DNA of 64,000 bases, from contig JAJTTP010000002.1 in NCBI GenBank assembly GCA_023313575.1, positions 1,860,001 to 1,924,000 on the forward strand, given 5' to 3'. The DNA comes from Eutypella sp. D-1 (lineage: Eukaryota > Ascomycota > Sordariomycetes > Xylariales > Diatrypaceae). The notes beneath the pieces were generated by a model. It did not search any database. It saw only the letters and a list, made by a program, of their open reading frames with translations, and was not told where the DNA came from. This document shows, one piece after another, positions 11,140 through 22,142 of this stretch; the first letter of the stretch is position 1, and every line of letters begins with the position of its first letter. The position numbers and the translations under genes are program-made.

Positions 11140-11951
11140 TACCTAAGTATGAGTGGTAACAGCTGTGGGTAGAATTCAATCAGTTATCAGTGGTGGTAAT
11201 CCCACATACCTAATAGTTAGGGTGAGATTCTGGCCATACAAAATGGGTGGAGTGAGTCTCTTTCCGAACTGCTAAGATATCATTTTCGCAAGCTTACCTA
11301 CCTAGGTAGTTATCATTACTGAAGTGTTATGTAGGAACCCTATCAAGCTAAGGATATGTGGCTAGTAGGTACTTAGGTAGGAAGTATGGAGCAAGGTGCC
11401 CGTAATAGTAACACCCGAGGAAAAAGTCAAAGTTGTACGGAGTAGCTGAAGCGAGCTGCAGAGATGGTAGCATTCTATTATCTATCTCCTTCACATCTCT
11501 TATGAAAGATTTAAAAGCATAATACTTCATAACCATAGTATGACTAGCTCTGACCGAGTTAAATTGGCCTACTGTTGTAGGTATAATATAAGCACAGTTT
11601 TTCAGTAGAAGCAACCAGTCCAAGCCTTTTTAAAATTGTCAAGAACTCCCTGTACCATAGTAAGAGCGCAGCTCTTAAACCGTATAAGGGCCTCTTGTTA
11701 CGTCAAGGAACGCCTGGCTTATGTCCAGTTGATCGATCTCTAGATCAAACTCATCTGCGATCACTATGGCTGCGTACGTGGTAATAATTTTGACTTAAAG
11801 AGACCCTACCCACGATCCCTTCTTCCTAACTTTCTTCCTTTATTCTTCTTTTTCATTCAGATCCCATCAGATTAACGTGAGCAGGTCCTAGGCGAAGTAT
11901 AGTTAGGATAAAGCTGATCGTGGGTATCTACGTCGCAACTAAAATAGGTTG

Positions 11952-11980
11952 TATTTTGGGACATTTTGGGACATTTTGGG
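11952..11980. repeat. Short tandem repeat (ATTTTGGGAC, about 3 copies)
   Basis: Three consecutive TTTTGGG units are separated by ACA; the last runs into GGGCCC. No function is apparent. Confidence 0.7.
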
Positions 11981-12276
11981 CCCTACTATGGCAGGAAAAA
12001 AAAGAAGAATCTCCCCAACCTAGGTCTGGGTGCCCCTTTTATACATAGGTGCCCAGAATAGGCCCCATAGGGCCCACTTACTGAATGCGATAATCTGTTA
12101 GTCACCGGCGGTGGTAGCGGCAATAAAAACAATAACAATAGAAACAACAACAACGATGGTCCGCCGCCTCTCTCGCCGCGCCATTGTGCGCTGCCCTTCT
12201 TCCTCCCCGGCTCCTTCGGAGTCGTCTACGGCAAGCTCCATCCCTGCGGAGCTCCCCGCCCCGGCCATGACCGATC

Positions 12277-12722
12277 ATGCCCGCCGCTACTACCCCCGCT
12301 CCCGTCCCCTGCCTAGGTTGTGTGCGCAGCGCACTCCGGGGTAAATCCACCGGCCAGTGTTTTTACACTACCGGTGCCGGTTCCCGTTGCTGGCGCTGCG
12401 CCTCTGGCCACCATTGTGAGCCGCTGTAAGTAATTAATGTGACTAATATACTTCGATTGTGGCTGATATCGGTGGCCAGTCCGGAGGAAGTCCGAGGTTT
12501 GGCTGTCCGTATGGTCAGCCACCTCCTCGCCGGCCGTAAGAAGGTATGTGATTTCCCCAGGTGCTCCTTAGAGATCGCTGACTGATACTTTCTATTCAGG
12601 AGGGTGGTAAATACCGCACCTGTATCGCCCAACTCCTTAAAGATATGGAGGAGGGGGGCGACGCCAAGTCCTGGACCGGCTTCTCCGACGAGGGCCCAGG
12701 GCAGTGGCTGAGCCCCAGCTAG
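12277..12722 (+). CDS. Small cysteine-rich protein, three exons, unrecognised function
   Basis: Three short exons, 12277-12425, 12480-12543 and 12600-12722, join in phase to encode 111 residues. The introns (54 and 56 bp) have GTAAGT and GTATGT donors and CAG acceptors. The N-terminal part has regularly spaced cysteines: C12-x2-C15-x12-C28-x9-C38-x2-C41-x5-C47, with His45-His46, a pattern that could bind zinc. The key segment reads PCLGCVRSALRGKSTGQC then SRCWRCASGHHC. The C-terminal half is helical and ends SWTGFSDEGPGQWLSPS. From memory, similar short proteins occur in many copies in other fungal genomes without a known role; this was not checked. A stop lies in frame two codons upstream, while a second open frame from 12153 runs into the same region, so the 5' end is uncertain and a frameshift is possible. 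Confidence 0.6.
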
Positions 12723-13344
12723 CCTACTATAGGCAGAGCACGTCTTCTCTACATGCCTATCAACCTATCACTGGTAGATTCTCACTAAATTTTACCCACC
12801 TCTGAATAGATGGGGACTTGCGTATCTACGTATCTGGGTAGGTTTCATTAATCAAAATCGGGATCAATGGACAAAACTTCCAATATCTAGGAAGTACATC
12901 CTTTAAGGACACGAGCCACACTAGCGGACTAACTAAGCCACATTACTAAGAAAGGGCGCAACAAGACAAGTTCTTCATCAAAAAGGGGCTCCTGATTGGT
13001 TCCTTTAAGGTTTCCCCCCTTATGGACAATTGCCCGGTCGTCAGCGTCGCTGACGAGAACTCCCTAGCAAATTTTCGTGGGATTATTCTATATCCCATAT
13101 TATTCGCAACAATTATAAGAATTCAACCGATGCAATCAAGATAATAAATTTTAGAATATTTCAATCGAACATTTCACGGCCTCTACTTTCTAAAATAAAG
13201 CAATAAATTTCAATTTCGACGGCGAAAGGGCCAACCGTTTGGACGTTAATCACCTAGGGTTAGCTTTTTCCTGTATCGATCATTTGTATCAAGGCCTGCC
13301 TGGTTGGACGGCTAGAAGTAAAATATCCTATAACAGACCGTAAC
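12723..13344. other. AT-rich intergenic region, no supported gene
   Basis: A low-GC spacer upstream of the AlaX gene. No ORF with protein features and no RNA gene was seen. Confidence 0.55.
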
Positions 13345-14154
13345 ATGCAACGCACAATTCTTACCTTCCAACGCAATGCAAGCCTGCATACCCTCCAAAC
13401 ACTTGTCACCGCGGTGAGGTCGGTTGCCTCTCTAGAAGAGGCAAATAGGGGCCTCTACAAACAGGCCCGAGACGACGACCATGTTGTCGTCACGGAGCAG
13501 ACCATATTCCACCCTCAGGGTGGCGGCCAGCCCTCCGACACCGGCGTCATGAAGGGCGCGGATGGTTCAACCTTCGATGTCGCTATGGTGCGCCCGAATG
13601 CTATCACTCAAGGCGAGGTTCTCCACTTCGGGCGGTTTGCCGACGCCGCGTCTGCGTTCAAGGTCGGCGACACTGTCACACAGACCATTGACAACGAGAA
13701 GCGCCTCCTCTATTCACGGTATCACACGGCCGGCCATGTGCTCGGGGCCGCGGTCCGTCACCTCCTCGAGAACGAGGTCGCCGGCTTCGACGAGCTCAAG
13801 GCCTCGCACTTCCCCGACTCGGCCGCCTGCGAGTTCCAGGGGCTGATCGATGGCAAGTGGAAAGAGCCAATTCAAAAACGTCTAGATGAATACATCGATG
13901 CCGCCATGCCCGTGGAAATCGACTGGTGGGACGAGGACGACTTTAGAAAGAACGGGTTGGAGAGGCTGATCCCCGATCGTGAAGTCATGGGCATGGCTCC
14001 TGAGGAAAAGTTCCGTGTCGTCAAGATAATCGGCGCCGAGGTCTACCCCTGCGGAGGCACCCATGTGGACACGACAAACCTGTGCGGGAAAACGAACGTC
14101 AAGAAGATCAGCCGCGCAAAGGGCAACAGCCGAGTTGGATACGTTCTGCCATAG
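13345..14154 (+). CDS. AlaX-type alanyl-tRNA editing protein (trans-editing deacylase)
   Basis: One exon, 269 residues. This is a free-standing homologue of the alanyl-tRNA synthetase editing domain, which hydrolyses mischarged Ser- or Gly-tRNA(Ala). The zinc site is intact: HTAGH (HxxxH, about residues 128-132) and CGGTH (CxxxH, about 232-236). The conserved HPQGGGQPSDTG block sits near 52-63 and the family segment RYHTAGHVLGAAV follows later. The C-terminal KTNVKKISRAKGNSRVGY matches the KIRxxKGxxRVxY ending of the family. There is no signal peptide, so the protein is probably cytosolic. The length fits the AlaX-M type. The start is the first ATG in the frame. Confidence 0.9.
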   Translation: MQRTILTFQRNASLHTLQTLVTAVRSVASLEEANRGLYKQARDDDHVVVTEQTIFHPQGGGQPSDTGVMKGADGSTFDVAMVRPNAITQGEVLHFGRFADAASAFKVGDTVTQTIDNEKRLLYSRYHTAGHVLGAAVRHLLENEVAGFDELKASHFPDSAACEFQGLIDGKWKEPIQKRLDEYIDAAMPVEIDWWDEDDFRKNGLERLIPDREVMGMAPEEKFRVVKIIGAEVYPCGGTHVDTTNLCGKTNVKKISRAKGNSRVGYVLP

Positions 14155-15435
14155 CTTGCCAATGATCCATCTAATAAGAATATACCATGCAGTGAGTATG
14201 TAGATAGATTAGGCTATCGGGTATACTTACTGAAATCAAGCATTCTTCAAATGGGCACCGCCGTCTTCGGTATTGGTGATCAGACCATTCCTCTTTCCAA
14301 CCTTGTACTTCACGAGTGTCCTATCTGACTGGAGGCCATACCACATCCACAACCTTCCCTGCATATCTTCAGTCTCGTATCCCGTATAATGTCCAATTTT
14401 TACATTCTGTTATGGACATAATGGCTCTAGCTTGTGTCGAAACTATAACAACGCCCTGCGGAACGTATGCCGCGCCGCAGAGCTACTATGTTGACTCCCA
14501 TAGTGTTCGCAAGCATCAGACGTAATTATATTTTCATTGAGGGTGGCCGGTTTAATTACCGCTCTTTCCGCTGTTGCTATGCAGGCCCACGGCAGATTTG
14601 AAGGATATAGAATTTGAAATCAGATGTGAGCAAGGGGGGGCATCCTTATCGACAAGTCTGTCAGATCATATTTGGGTCCTTTACTGACACTACTCTGGGT
14701 TTTCCTCATAGCCTCCGCATTATTGAACTGTAGGTCAACGAATATTCACATCTTTTCCACCGTAGCCCAAATAGGACGAGGAATCTGATAACTATATGCC
14801 ATTCCCTTATGTAACAGGCTGAATTCTGCCATCAGTGTGGTACTAGACTTCAGCCATATACATTTCTACAAACACCGAATATAGCCTCTGCGGGGATCCA
14901 ATTCCTACACGACGGATTACTGGATTGCCAAGTAACTAAGATCGTGGAGAAAGCAAGCCTTATTCTGTCATGGCCCGTGATCAGCCATTTTCGGACACCT
15001 TGTCGACATGATTAATCGCTTGCCCAGTAAGTTACCCTGTGCCTTTCTTAATGTACGCACTCAATGCTGACTGCATAACAGGTCCCCATTGGTGATGCAG
15101 ACTCCGGAGAAGCCTCTATTTGGATAGGGCTTGTAGGATAGTCGTATTGTGGCGTTACTTATGTGCTGCTAGCGTTTCTTAGGGTGGTCAGCGTCCGGTT
15201 CATGATGATTCCCGAAGGTCTCGAAACCGTCATATTCCTAACTAGGACCTGCCAAGCGGCCCGCCAAGGAATTTCACTATAGTTGCAAAATCCTCGAAGA
15301 GGCATTTCGAAGTGTGGGCGGGGTTTATAGACGACGTCGCTGTTAGGACCGGCAGATATAATAGTATAACGCCCTCGCTGCCACAATTTATTCTACGCTT
15401 GGTGCATCTCGACTTGCCTCCCCCGTTCAGAAGAC
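14155..15435. other. Intergenic region, no supported gene
   Basis: The 3' side of the AlaX gene and the promoter of the GMC oxidoreductase. ORFs at 14316-14525, 15159-15386 and 15242-15508 lack recognisable features. Confidence 0.55.
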
Positions 15436-17354
15436 ATGGCGATAAACCCAGCTCTTCAGTTTGGCTTACTTGTATTTCTCTCTGTGGTGGCCCCTTCTGC
15501 CTCGGCACACCTCCTCGATTCGATAGACAGCTTCGACTATATCGTCGTCGGAGGGGGTGTCAGCGGTCTCGTCGTAGCGAATCGTCTCAGTGAAGATGAA
15601 AATGGTATGAAATATTATAACCGAAGACGGGTACGAACAAGTCACTGATAACAACTGGTAATACGCTGGAGATAGCAACTGTACTTATCGTCGAGAACGG
15701 TCACGTTGACACTAACCCGAGGACGCAAATCCCGCGTGATGTGGCTAGTTTCCAGAGAATCGCGGAGTTATGGAACGTCACATCGGCACCGGAAGATTCT
15801 CTAGGCGGCGCCACGTTCAGCGTCGCCATGGCCTCCGTCGTAGGCGGTGGTTCTGTCGTAAACGGCATGCTCGCCGATCGTGGCTCTAAAGCTGATTACG
15901 ACGCCTGGGAGGTCCTCGGCAATGATGGCTGGGGCTGGGACGGCCTTCTCCCTTACTTCCAAAAATCCACGAACTTCACGCCTCCGTTGCAGGGGCTGGC
16001 TGAAGATTTTGACATGGTGTCAGATCCAGAGGCATACGGTCATGGGCCGTTACAGGTCGGCTTCCCCTCGGTTGCATATCCCGACCTACACAACATCACC
16101 ACCGCACTGAACTCTCACGGCGTTTCGACATCGGAAAAGCCAGCATCTGGAGATGCCTTAGGGTTGCTCTGGATCCCGAGTACCTTGGATACTAGGAAGG
16201 GAATACGTTGCCATGCGAGAGTCGCTTACTATGATCCGGTGGAAGACCGACCAAATTTGCACCTAGTCACCGGCGAGCAGGTGTTGGAAATTCTATTCGA
16301 ATCATCAAGCCTGGTAGCTACGGGTGTCGAGATGGTTTCGCGAAAGGACGGTACTGCGCGCCAGGCATACGCGAGGAAGGAAGTGATACTAGCCGCCGGT
16401 GCGATTTCCACGCCAAAGCTGTTACAGCTCAGCGGAATCGGGCCGCAGGACATTCTTGAGGACGCAGGGATAGAGATCCGAAGAGATCTAGCTGCTGTAG
16501 GCGCCAACTTCCAGGACCATCCGGTAGCGTTTACATCTTGGAACTTCAGCGGCGTAGCATTCCCGAACGGCAACTCACTATACACAAACGCAACTTATAA
16601 TGAGTCTGCCTGGGAGGAGTACGTGACAAACCATACGGGTCCGTACACAGTAGCCATGGGAAACACTGCGGTGTTTCTACCGCTGTCGCATTTGACCTCC
16701 TCAAGCGACGCCATAATTAGGGACTTCGAGGAACAAAACCCTGTCGATTACTTACCAGACATCTATAAGAAAAGCAAGTCCCTTCTAAAAGGATTCGAAG
16801 CACAGCGGGATATACTTGTCGACCACTTCTCCAGAGAGGACGCTGCTGTGGCCGAGATACCCGTCGGGCCGGCGATACCTGGCGGTGCCGTGGTTGAAAA
16901 ACCAGCGTCGCGAGGCACAGTGACACTCGACCCCCTCAACCCACGCGGGCAGCCCGTCGTTCAGTACAACGCCCTCGTGAACCCTGTTGATCGAGATGTC
17001 ATCTTAGCCACAATACGATACCTAAGGGAGTTCAATCATAGCCCACTCCTAGCCGGATACGCCCCGGTGGAGCTTCTGCCAGGAGAGGACGCCACGACCG
17101 ACGAGGAGATAATGAAGGAGCTGCTCGGAAGTAGACTCATCCAACCCTCCTTCGCGCACCCAAGTGGCACATGTGCTATGATGCCGGAGGAACTAGGTGG
17201 ATGTGTAGGACCAAACCTGTTAGTTTATGGTACTGAAAAGCTCTCAGTTGTCGACGCATCCATCATGCCTCTTATTCCGGCAACACACCTGCAGACGACT
17301 GTGTATGCCGTAGCTGAGAAGGCTGCAGATATCATCAAAGGACGGGATACATAA
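15436..17354 (+). CDS. Secreted GMC oxidoreductase (FAD-dependent)
   Basis: Two exons, 15436-15604 and 15676-17354, encode 615 residues. A signal peptide (MAINPALQFGLLVFLSVVAPSASA) is followed by the FAD dinucleotide-binding motif FDYIVVGGGVSGLVVANRL (about 33-51). The splice join restores ENATVLIVENG, the second part of the Rossmann fold; most relatives have EAG here. The GMC block GGATFSVAMASVVGGGSVVNGM is at about 90-111 and the second signature AAGAISTPKLLQLSGIG at about 240. The catalytic pair lies near the C-terminus: His in HPSGTCAM (~550) and His in ATHLQTT (~592), where many relatives have GTH. Multiple N-glycosylation sequons fit secretion. The class covers aryl-alcohol, glucose and choline oxidases or dehydrogenases; the substrate cannot be told. 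The intron is 71 bp. Confidence 0.9.
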
Positions 17355-18594
17355 GTATACACTGAATCACACTAGTACAGCGAGCGGGTGGTGTTTCTTC
17401 CAAAGTACAGAGAGAGTTCGACGTTATATCAGCTGTGAGCGAACATTTCAGCGTCGCTTAGTCGGAAAAATAAGCACATGCATGGACCATTGGTAGGGTG
17501 CTAGGACGGCAATACTGCCGAAAGAGTAGCGGGGGTTGTCTAACCCAACGACTGCGTATATTGATCGGCAGCTGGTATATCTATATGCCGAAGACTTGCG
17601 CATGGAAGTGTTGTTTGTTTAGCGTAGCCCAGGGACTGAACTTCGAGAGCCCAGTATATCAAATTTGCGTCTGATTTAAGCTAAGTCTTGTGATCGCCGG
17701 AAACGACCACCCATACGTACGCATAGAAGAGACCATGTGATCAGGAGGTGCTATTCTAAATGCTGCTGCTTTACTCACGCGAATGCTATCGATGGGGCCG
17801 TGGCTAACACATGCAGGGAGAAAATATACCATGTCGTGTTGCATGAGGCGCAGCTGATCTTCCTCCTAGCTGCTTCTAACCTCATATAATATTCACATCT
17901 CCAGGGGATGTACGCTAGCTTCATACGCCCAGAGTCGTCTGTGTGCTCATCTAATTAGTTACGTTTTTTGTCAGAGCCTCGATGGTCTCGAGGGACGAGA
18001 AGCTCTCGTCCCCATAAAGCTTTGACATGTGTGCGAATCGATTGGCTATCGCATGCCCCTGACAGTTGCAGGGTCACCCCCCTAAACGCCACTTATCCAC
18101 TTAGCGTGGTGGTGGGACGAACGTAACCAGACAGCGGGGTTCTGTGCTGCTACATACATACATCGTACACAGGGCGGGTATTATACTTTGGTAGTGGGGT
18201 TAGTTAGGGGAGTTAGAGCTAGTTAACCATTTTCAGGGTCTCATTGAGCAAGTGCCTCAAATACGACATCGTATTGGATAAGAATTTACTGCTGATGTAG
18301 ACTTTGAATAAAGGGTCGAGGAAAAGAACATTGACAATTTATGTTATATGAGGTGGCTATCGGTTAGTTTTTACATCAAGGACGATAGCGGGGTCAAAAT
18401 TTTGTAATAGTGAGCGAATTGATTTATATAACGGGTCCTTTTCTCGTACCTGAGCGCCAACCAGAACTAATTTCCCCCTTTTCTTCCCCTTTTGTTTACA
18501 TCACCAACCAAAAGATTCAATATCTCCATTCAACAACTGTGGAGATTCCTTTCAACACACACTCTCTCATACCCAGACAGCATGAGAGAATACC
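17355..18594. other. Intergenic region with one strong hairpin
   Basis: The promoter region of the betaine lipid synthase. It holds a perfect 9-bp inverted repeat with a 3-nt loop at 17992-18012. The directly upstream 600 bp are AT-rich. No CACGTG (Pho4/NUC-1 type) site was seen between about 17960 and 18594. Confidence 0.55.
17992..18012. repeat. Perfect inverted repeat (9-bp arms, 3-nt loop)
   Basis: GGGACGAGA is followed by AGC and TCTCGTCCC. It could form a stable hairpin. No ORF spans it. Confidence 0.8.
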
Positions 18595-21255
18595 ATGGAT
18601 TCTCTTGGTGGTAACGTATTACCCCCAAACCCCCATGCCTCGATTTATCTCGCTGGGATAGCTGTTGCCCTGGTAGTTGGCGCAGTCTTTTCCAGCCTTC
18701 TCGTCAAATCCGCAAAGAGCGAAGAAAACCCAGGCGTCCTCGGCTCCGTGTGGCTTTTCATCTATTCCTGCTTCCTTAAACCTCACGATGGGGATGCCAA
18801 GCGCAACCAACAGGATGCGCTCGAAAGCTTCTACAAGGGACAGGCGGGCGCTTATGACGCCACGAGGAAGACGCTCCTCAAGGGCCGCGAGGATATGCTA
18901 GCTCTAGCCGCTGCACAGGTCTTGTACAGGGCGCGGAGCGAAAATCAGGAAACGTCTAGCGGTAAGAGATGCATCTGGGTAGATGTGAGTCAATAAAGCC
19001 GCTATTTGTGGGGACCGGATCGGAATTAACGGAAGACGTGAAACTAGATCGGTGGCGGAACCGGGTGGAATATTGAGGCTATGTCCCAATATGTCGACGT
19101 GTCCAGGTTCTTCGATCGTGTCTACCTTGTCGATTTCTCTCCTTCGCTTTGCGAAGTAGCTCGGAAAAGGTTCGAGCGCTTAGGATGGAAGAATGTCAAG
19201 GTCATATGTCAGGATGCGCGACAATTTCGTCTAGAGGACCATGAACCGGCCTCCCATGGAGGACGTGCCCCTGGCAGTCCCATCTACGGCTATTTCGCTT
19301 CTCAGAATCGCCCCGAATACGGTGGCGCCGACTTGATCACCATGTCTTATAGCCTTTCGATGATTGTGAGTTTGACCCGAGAGATACTCGCTAGAACAAT
19401 CTTAAGAAAATGGTACTGATGATGATTGAAGCCCGATTACTACTCTGTCATCGATTCCCTGCCGTCGCTGTTAGCTCCCAGTGGTGTGCTCGGTGTCGTT
19501 GACTTCTACGTCCAGTCTCAGGTAGACGTGAGCTTCCGGAACTATACAGGTGGGCTCGTCAACCGCCACGTAAACTTCTTTGGGCGTACCTTCTGGCGTG
19601 CGTGGTTTGACATCGACCGAGTGGCGCTGGAGCCGGGCCGCCGAGACTACCTCGAGTACCGATTCGGAACTGTTCTCAACGCCAATAACAGAAACAATAT
19701 GCTTGGCGCGATTCCGTATTACATCTGGTTGGGTGTCCACAAGCGGCCACTCTCGTCCAGCCTTCCGCACGAAATTGTGGAAAAGGTCGATGCGTTGGTC
19801 ACTGAATCACCCTACTTGGGGGCAAAGAACCAATCCAACGCTCTATCCCGTGCCGTCGAGAGAGCTGCACCGGAGATTCGCTCCAAGGCCTTCGATGCCG
19901 CAATTGCCAACCTGTCAACGAACCTACCCCTCCCATCGTTTTTCTACCAGAACCACCATTACAGAATCTACTACGACGACCAGCTGAAGAAGCATACGCA
20001 GTTCAACGACGAGTACATATACGCCTTCACGTGGGAGGACACGCGCGTCGACGAGCGCATCCTGAAACTAAAGTCTGATGACGTAGTCCTCGCCATCACG
20101 AGCGCGGGCGACAACATCCTCTCATATGCACTGCAGGGCCCGGCTAGGATCCACGCTGTGGACTTGAATCCGACCCAGAACCACCTACTCGAATTGAAGG
20201 TCGCGGCATACTCGTCGCTTCCCTACGAGGACTTTTGGAAGATCTTCGGCGAGGGCAAACACCCGGATTTCCGGTCGCTGCTCGTCTCGAAGATGTCCCC
20301 TCATATGTCGAGCCGCGCATTCCAATACTGGTTGCATAACGAGAACGTCTTCACCCGGCACCGGGGCGGTTTGTACGACACGGGCGGGTCGAAACACGCG
20401 ATCCGCATCTTCCGGTGGATCTCGTGGGTCTTCGGCTGTCGCTCGGCCGTGGCACAACTACTCACAGCGAAGACATTGAACGAGCAGCGGGAGATCTGGA
20501 GAGGAAAAATCCGACCCGCATTGCTTTCGCGCCTCGTGTCCCGGTTTGTCGTCAGCCAGGAATCATTCCTATGGACGGCACTCGGAGTCCCGCGGAATCA
20601 ACTAGCGATCATCGAGGCGGACCATGCAGAATCGGAGGCCGTGTGCGGCGACAACCCCAGAGCCAAGAACACCAGGTCGCACGCCATCTGGGAATACATG
20701 GTCAACACACTCGACCCAATGGTTGAGTCCACCCACATAGCCGCTGACAACCCGTACTACCTCGTCTGCATTGATGGAAAGTTCTCACGCCAGTGTCACC
20801 CGGACTACCTATCACCACAGGCGCACGCGCGTCTCTCGCGCCCGGGAGCGCTCGACGGCCTGCGCATCCACACAGACGAGATCGAGGAGGTGATCGCCCG
20901 CATCGCGCCGGGCACGCTGACCGTCGCCGTCGTCATGGATAGCATGGACTGGTTCGACCCGGGGTCGGCTACGACCGCTGCCGCTTCACAGATCACCAAG
21001 CTCAACCGCGCGCTGCGCATGGGCGGCCGCGTCATGCTACGCTCCGGGGGCCTACGCCCCTGGTACGTAGACGAGTTCGAAAGACACGGCTTTGTGGCTA
21101 AGCGACACGGCGCCCGCCAGCCCGGTACTTGTATCGACCGGGTTAACATGTATGCTTCTTGCTGGATTATGACCAAGAGGGAGAACATCGCTCCGCCAAC
21201 TCCAGAACCTGAGGTCGACGTAGGCAGCCCCGATGTCACCTCGCTGCAGATCTAA
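18595..21255 (+). CDS. BTA1: Betaine lipid (DGTS) synthase
   Basis: Three exons, 18595-18984, 19048-19365 and 19432-21255, encode 843 residues with both introns in phase 0. An N-terminal membrane segment (YLAGIAVALVVGAVFSSLLV, about 19-38) precedes a SAM-dependent methyltransferase domain with motif I IGGGTGWN at residues 131-138. The C-terminal half is the BtaA-like 3-amino-3-carboxypropyltransferase, with EYIYAFTWEDTRVDERIL, ITSAGDNILSYAL and IHAVDLNPTQNHLLELK. The enzyme converts diacylglycerol to diacylglyceryl-trimethylhomoserine using SAM, first adding the homoserine moiety and then three methyls. DGTS replaces phosphatidylcholine under phosphate limitation in fungi and algae. The domain order here is methyltransferase first, then transferase. 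The protein is probably ER-bound. Introns are 63 and 66 bp. Confidence 0.93.
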
Positions 21256-22142
21256 GCGTGGACACGGCCGACTGAGCCCCGCTGTTACAGCTCTGAGACC
21301 GGTGAGGTACTGAAACTTGATGCCAACATGGTTACCGTAAAATCCCCTGGTCGGGAAGTTTTCGTGGGTGACACAGGACAATGGCTCTGGAAATTTCAGC
21401 CCAGTTTCAATATTTGAGTATTACTGTCATTATTGTCGTTTATCATGAGTAAATGAAGAAAAGCAGCGGGCCATATCAGGTAACCGCCCAGGTAGGGGTT
21501 AAATTAGTATGCCTAGAACGAGAAAATCAAAGTTACCTCTCAACATTCCCCAATCAATGAACTTCTTAAAGCACATTATGACAAGATTCAACTACATCTG
21601 TAAAGTGTAAAGCTACAAGCAATTTTTAGAGTTGCAGTGCACTTTACAATGAAAGTCTTCGGCTGCTAACTTAAGGGTTTTTGATGGGGGGTATTTTTTT
21701 ATCGGGGTGATCCCCATGCGACCAGTCACCAGCCAACTTGGTCTCCCCACGTATCACTGACACGACTTTCAGTCACTTAAAATCAAAGTATTCGCCATAT
21801 CGGCGTGTCTACTACGGACTTATCGAAATTTGTTCTCTTTAAAATCGTGATCGCACTACAAGTGAACGCATTGTGTTGCCCTACTCAAACCTTCGTAGAA
21901 GAGGTGCGACACCATGGTGCACAAAAACAGGAAACTGCAGGGATCATGGTAATGCTGCTGCCTACTTCGTACAATCCTTCGACAGGCCGCTGGCGCGCCC
22001 CGGCCAAACACCAGCCAGCTGAATATTTTGTGTTCTTTGCAACTATGTAATCAGTACTATTTCTTGTTTTCATAACTCCAAATTGCTATTTGGACAACTT
22101 TCACCACCATACTGATACAAGTTAATCTCTCGCACGGCCAAA
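21256..22142. other. Intergenic region, no supported gene
   Basis: The AT-rich 3' side of BTA1 and the promoter of the DUF726 gene. Nothing recognisable. Confidence 0.55.

Larger units (their letters stand above)
10182..12276. other. AT-rich intergenic region with palindromic repeats
   Basis: Two kilobases without a supported gene between the Argonaute promoter and the cysteine-rich gene. It contains several ACCTACCTAGGTAGGT-type palindromes (about 11119-11139, 11294-11312, 11365-11385) and three tandem copies of ATTTTGGGAC at about 11953-11980. ORFs at 10381-10593, 10867-11070 and 11348-11623 show no protein features. Confidence 0.6.

Noticed and set aside
10182..13344. Signs of repeat-induced point mutation in the AT-rich block
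   Set aside because: The block is AT-rich but I see no duplicated sequence with a clear C-to-T pattern; a composite RIP index would be needed to decide.
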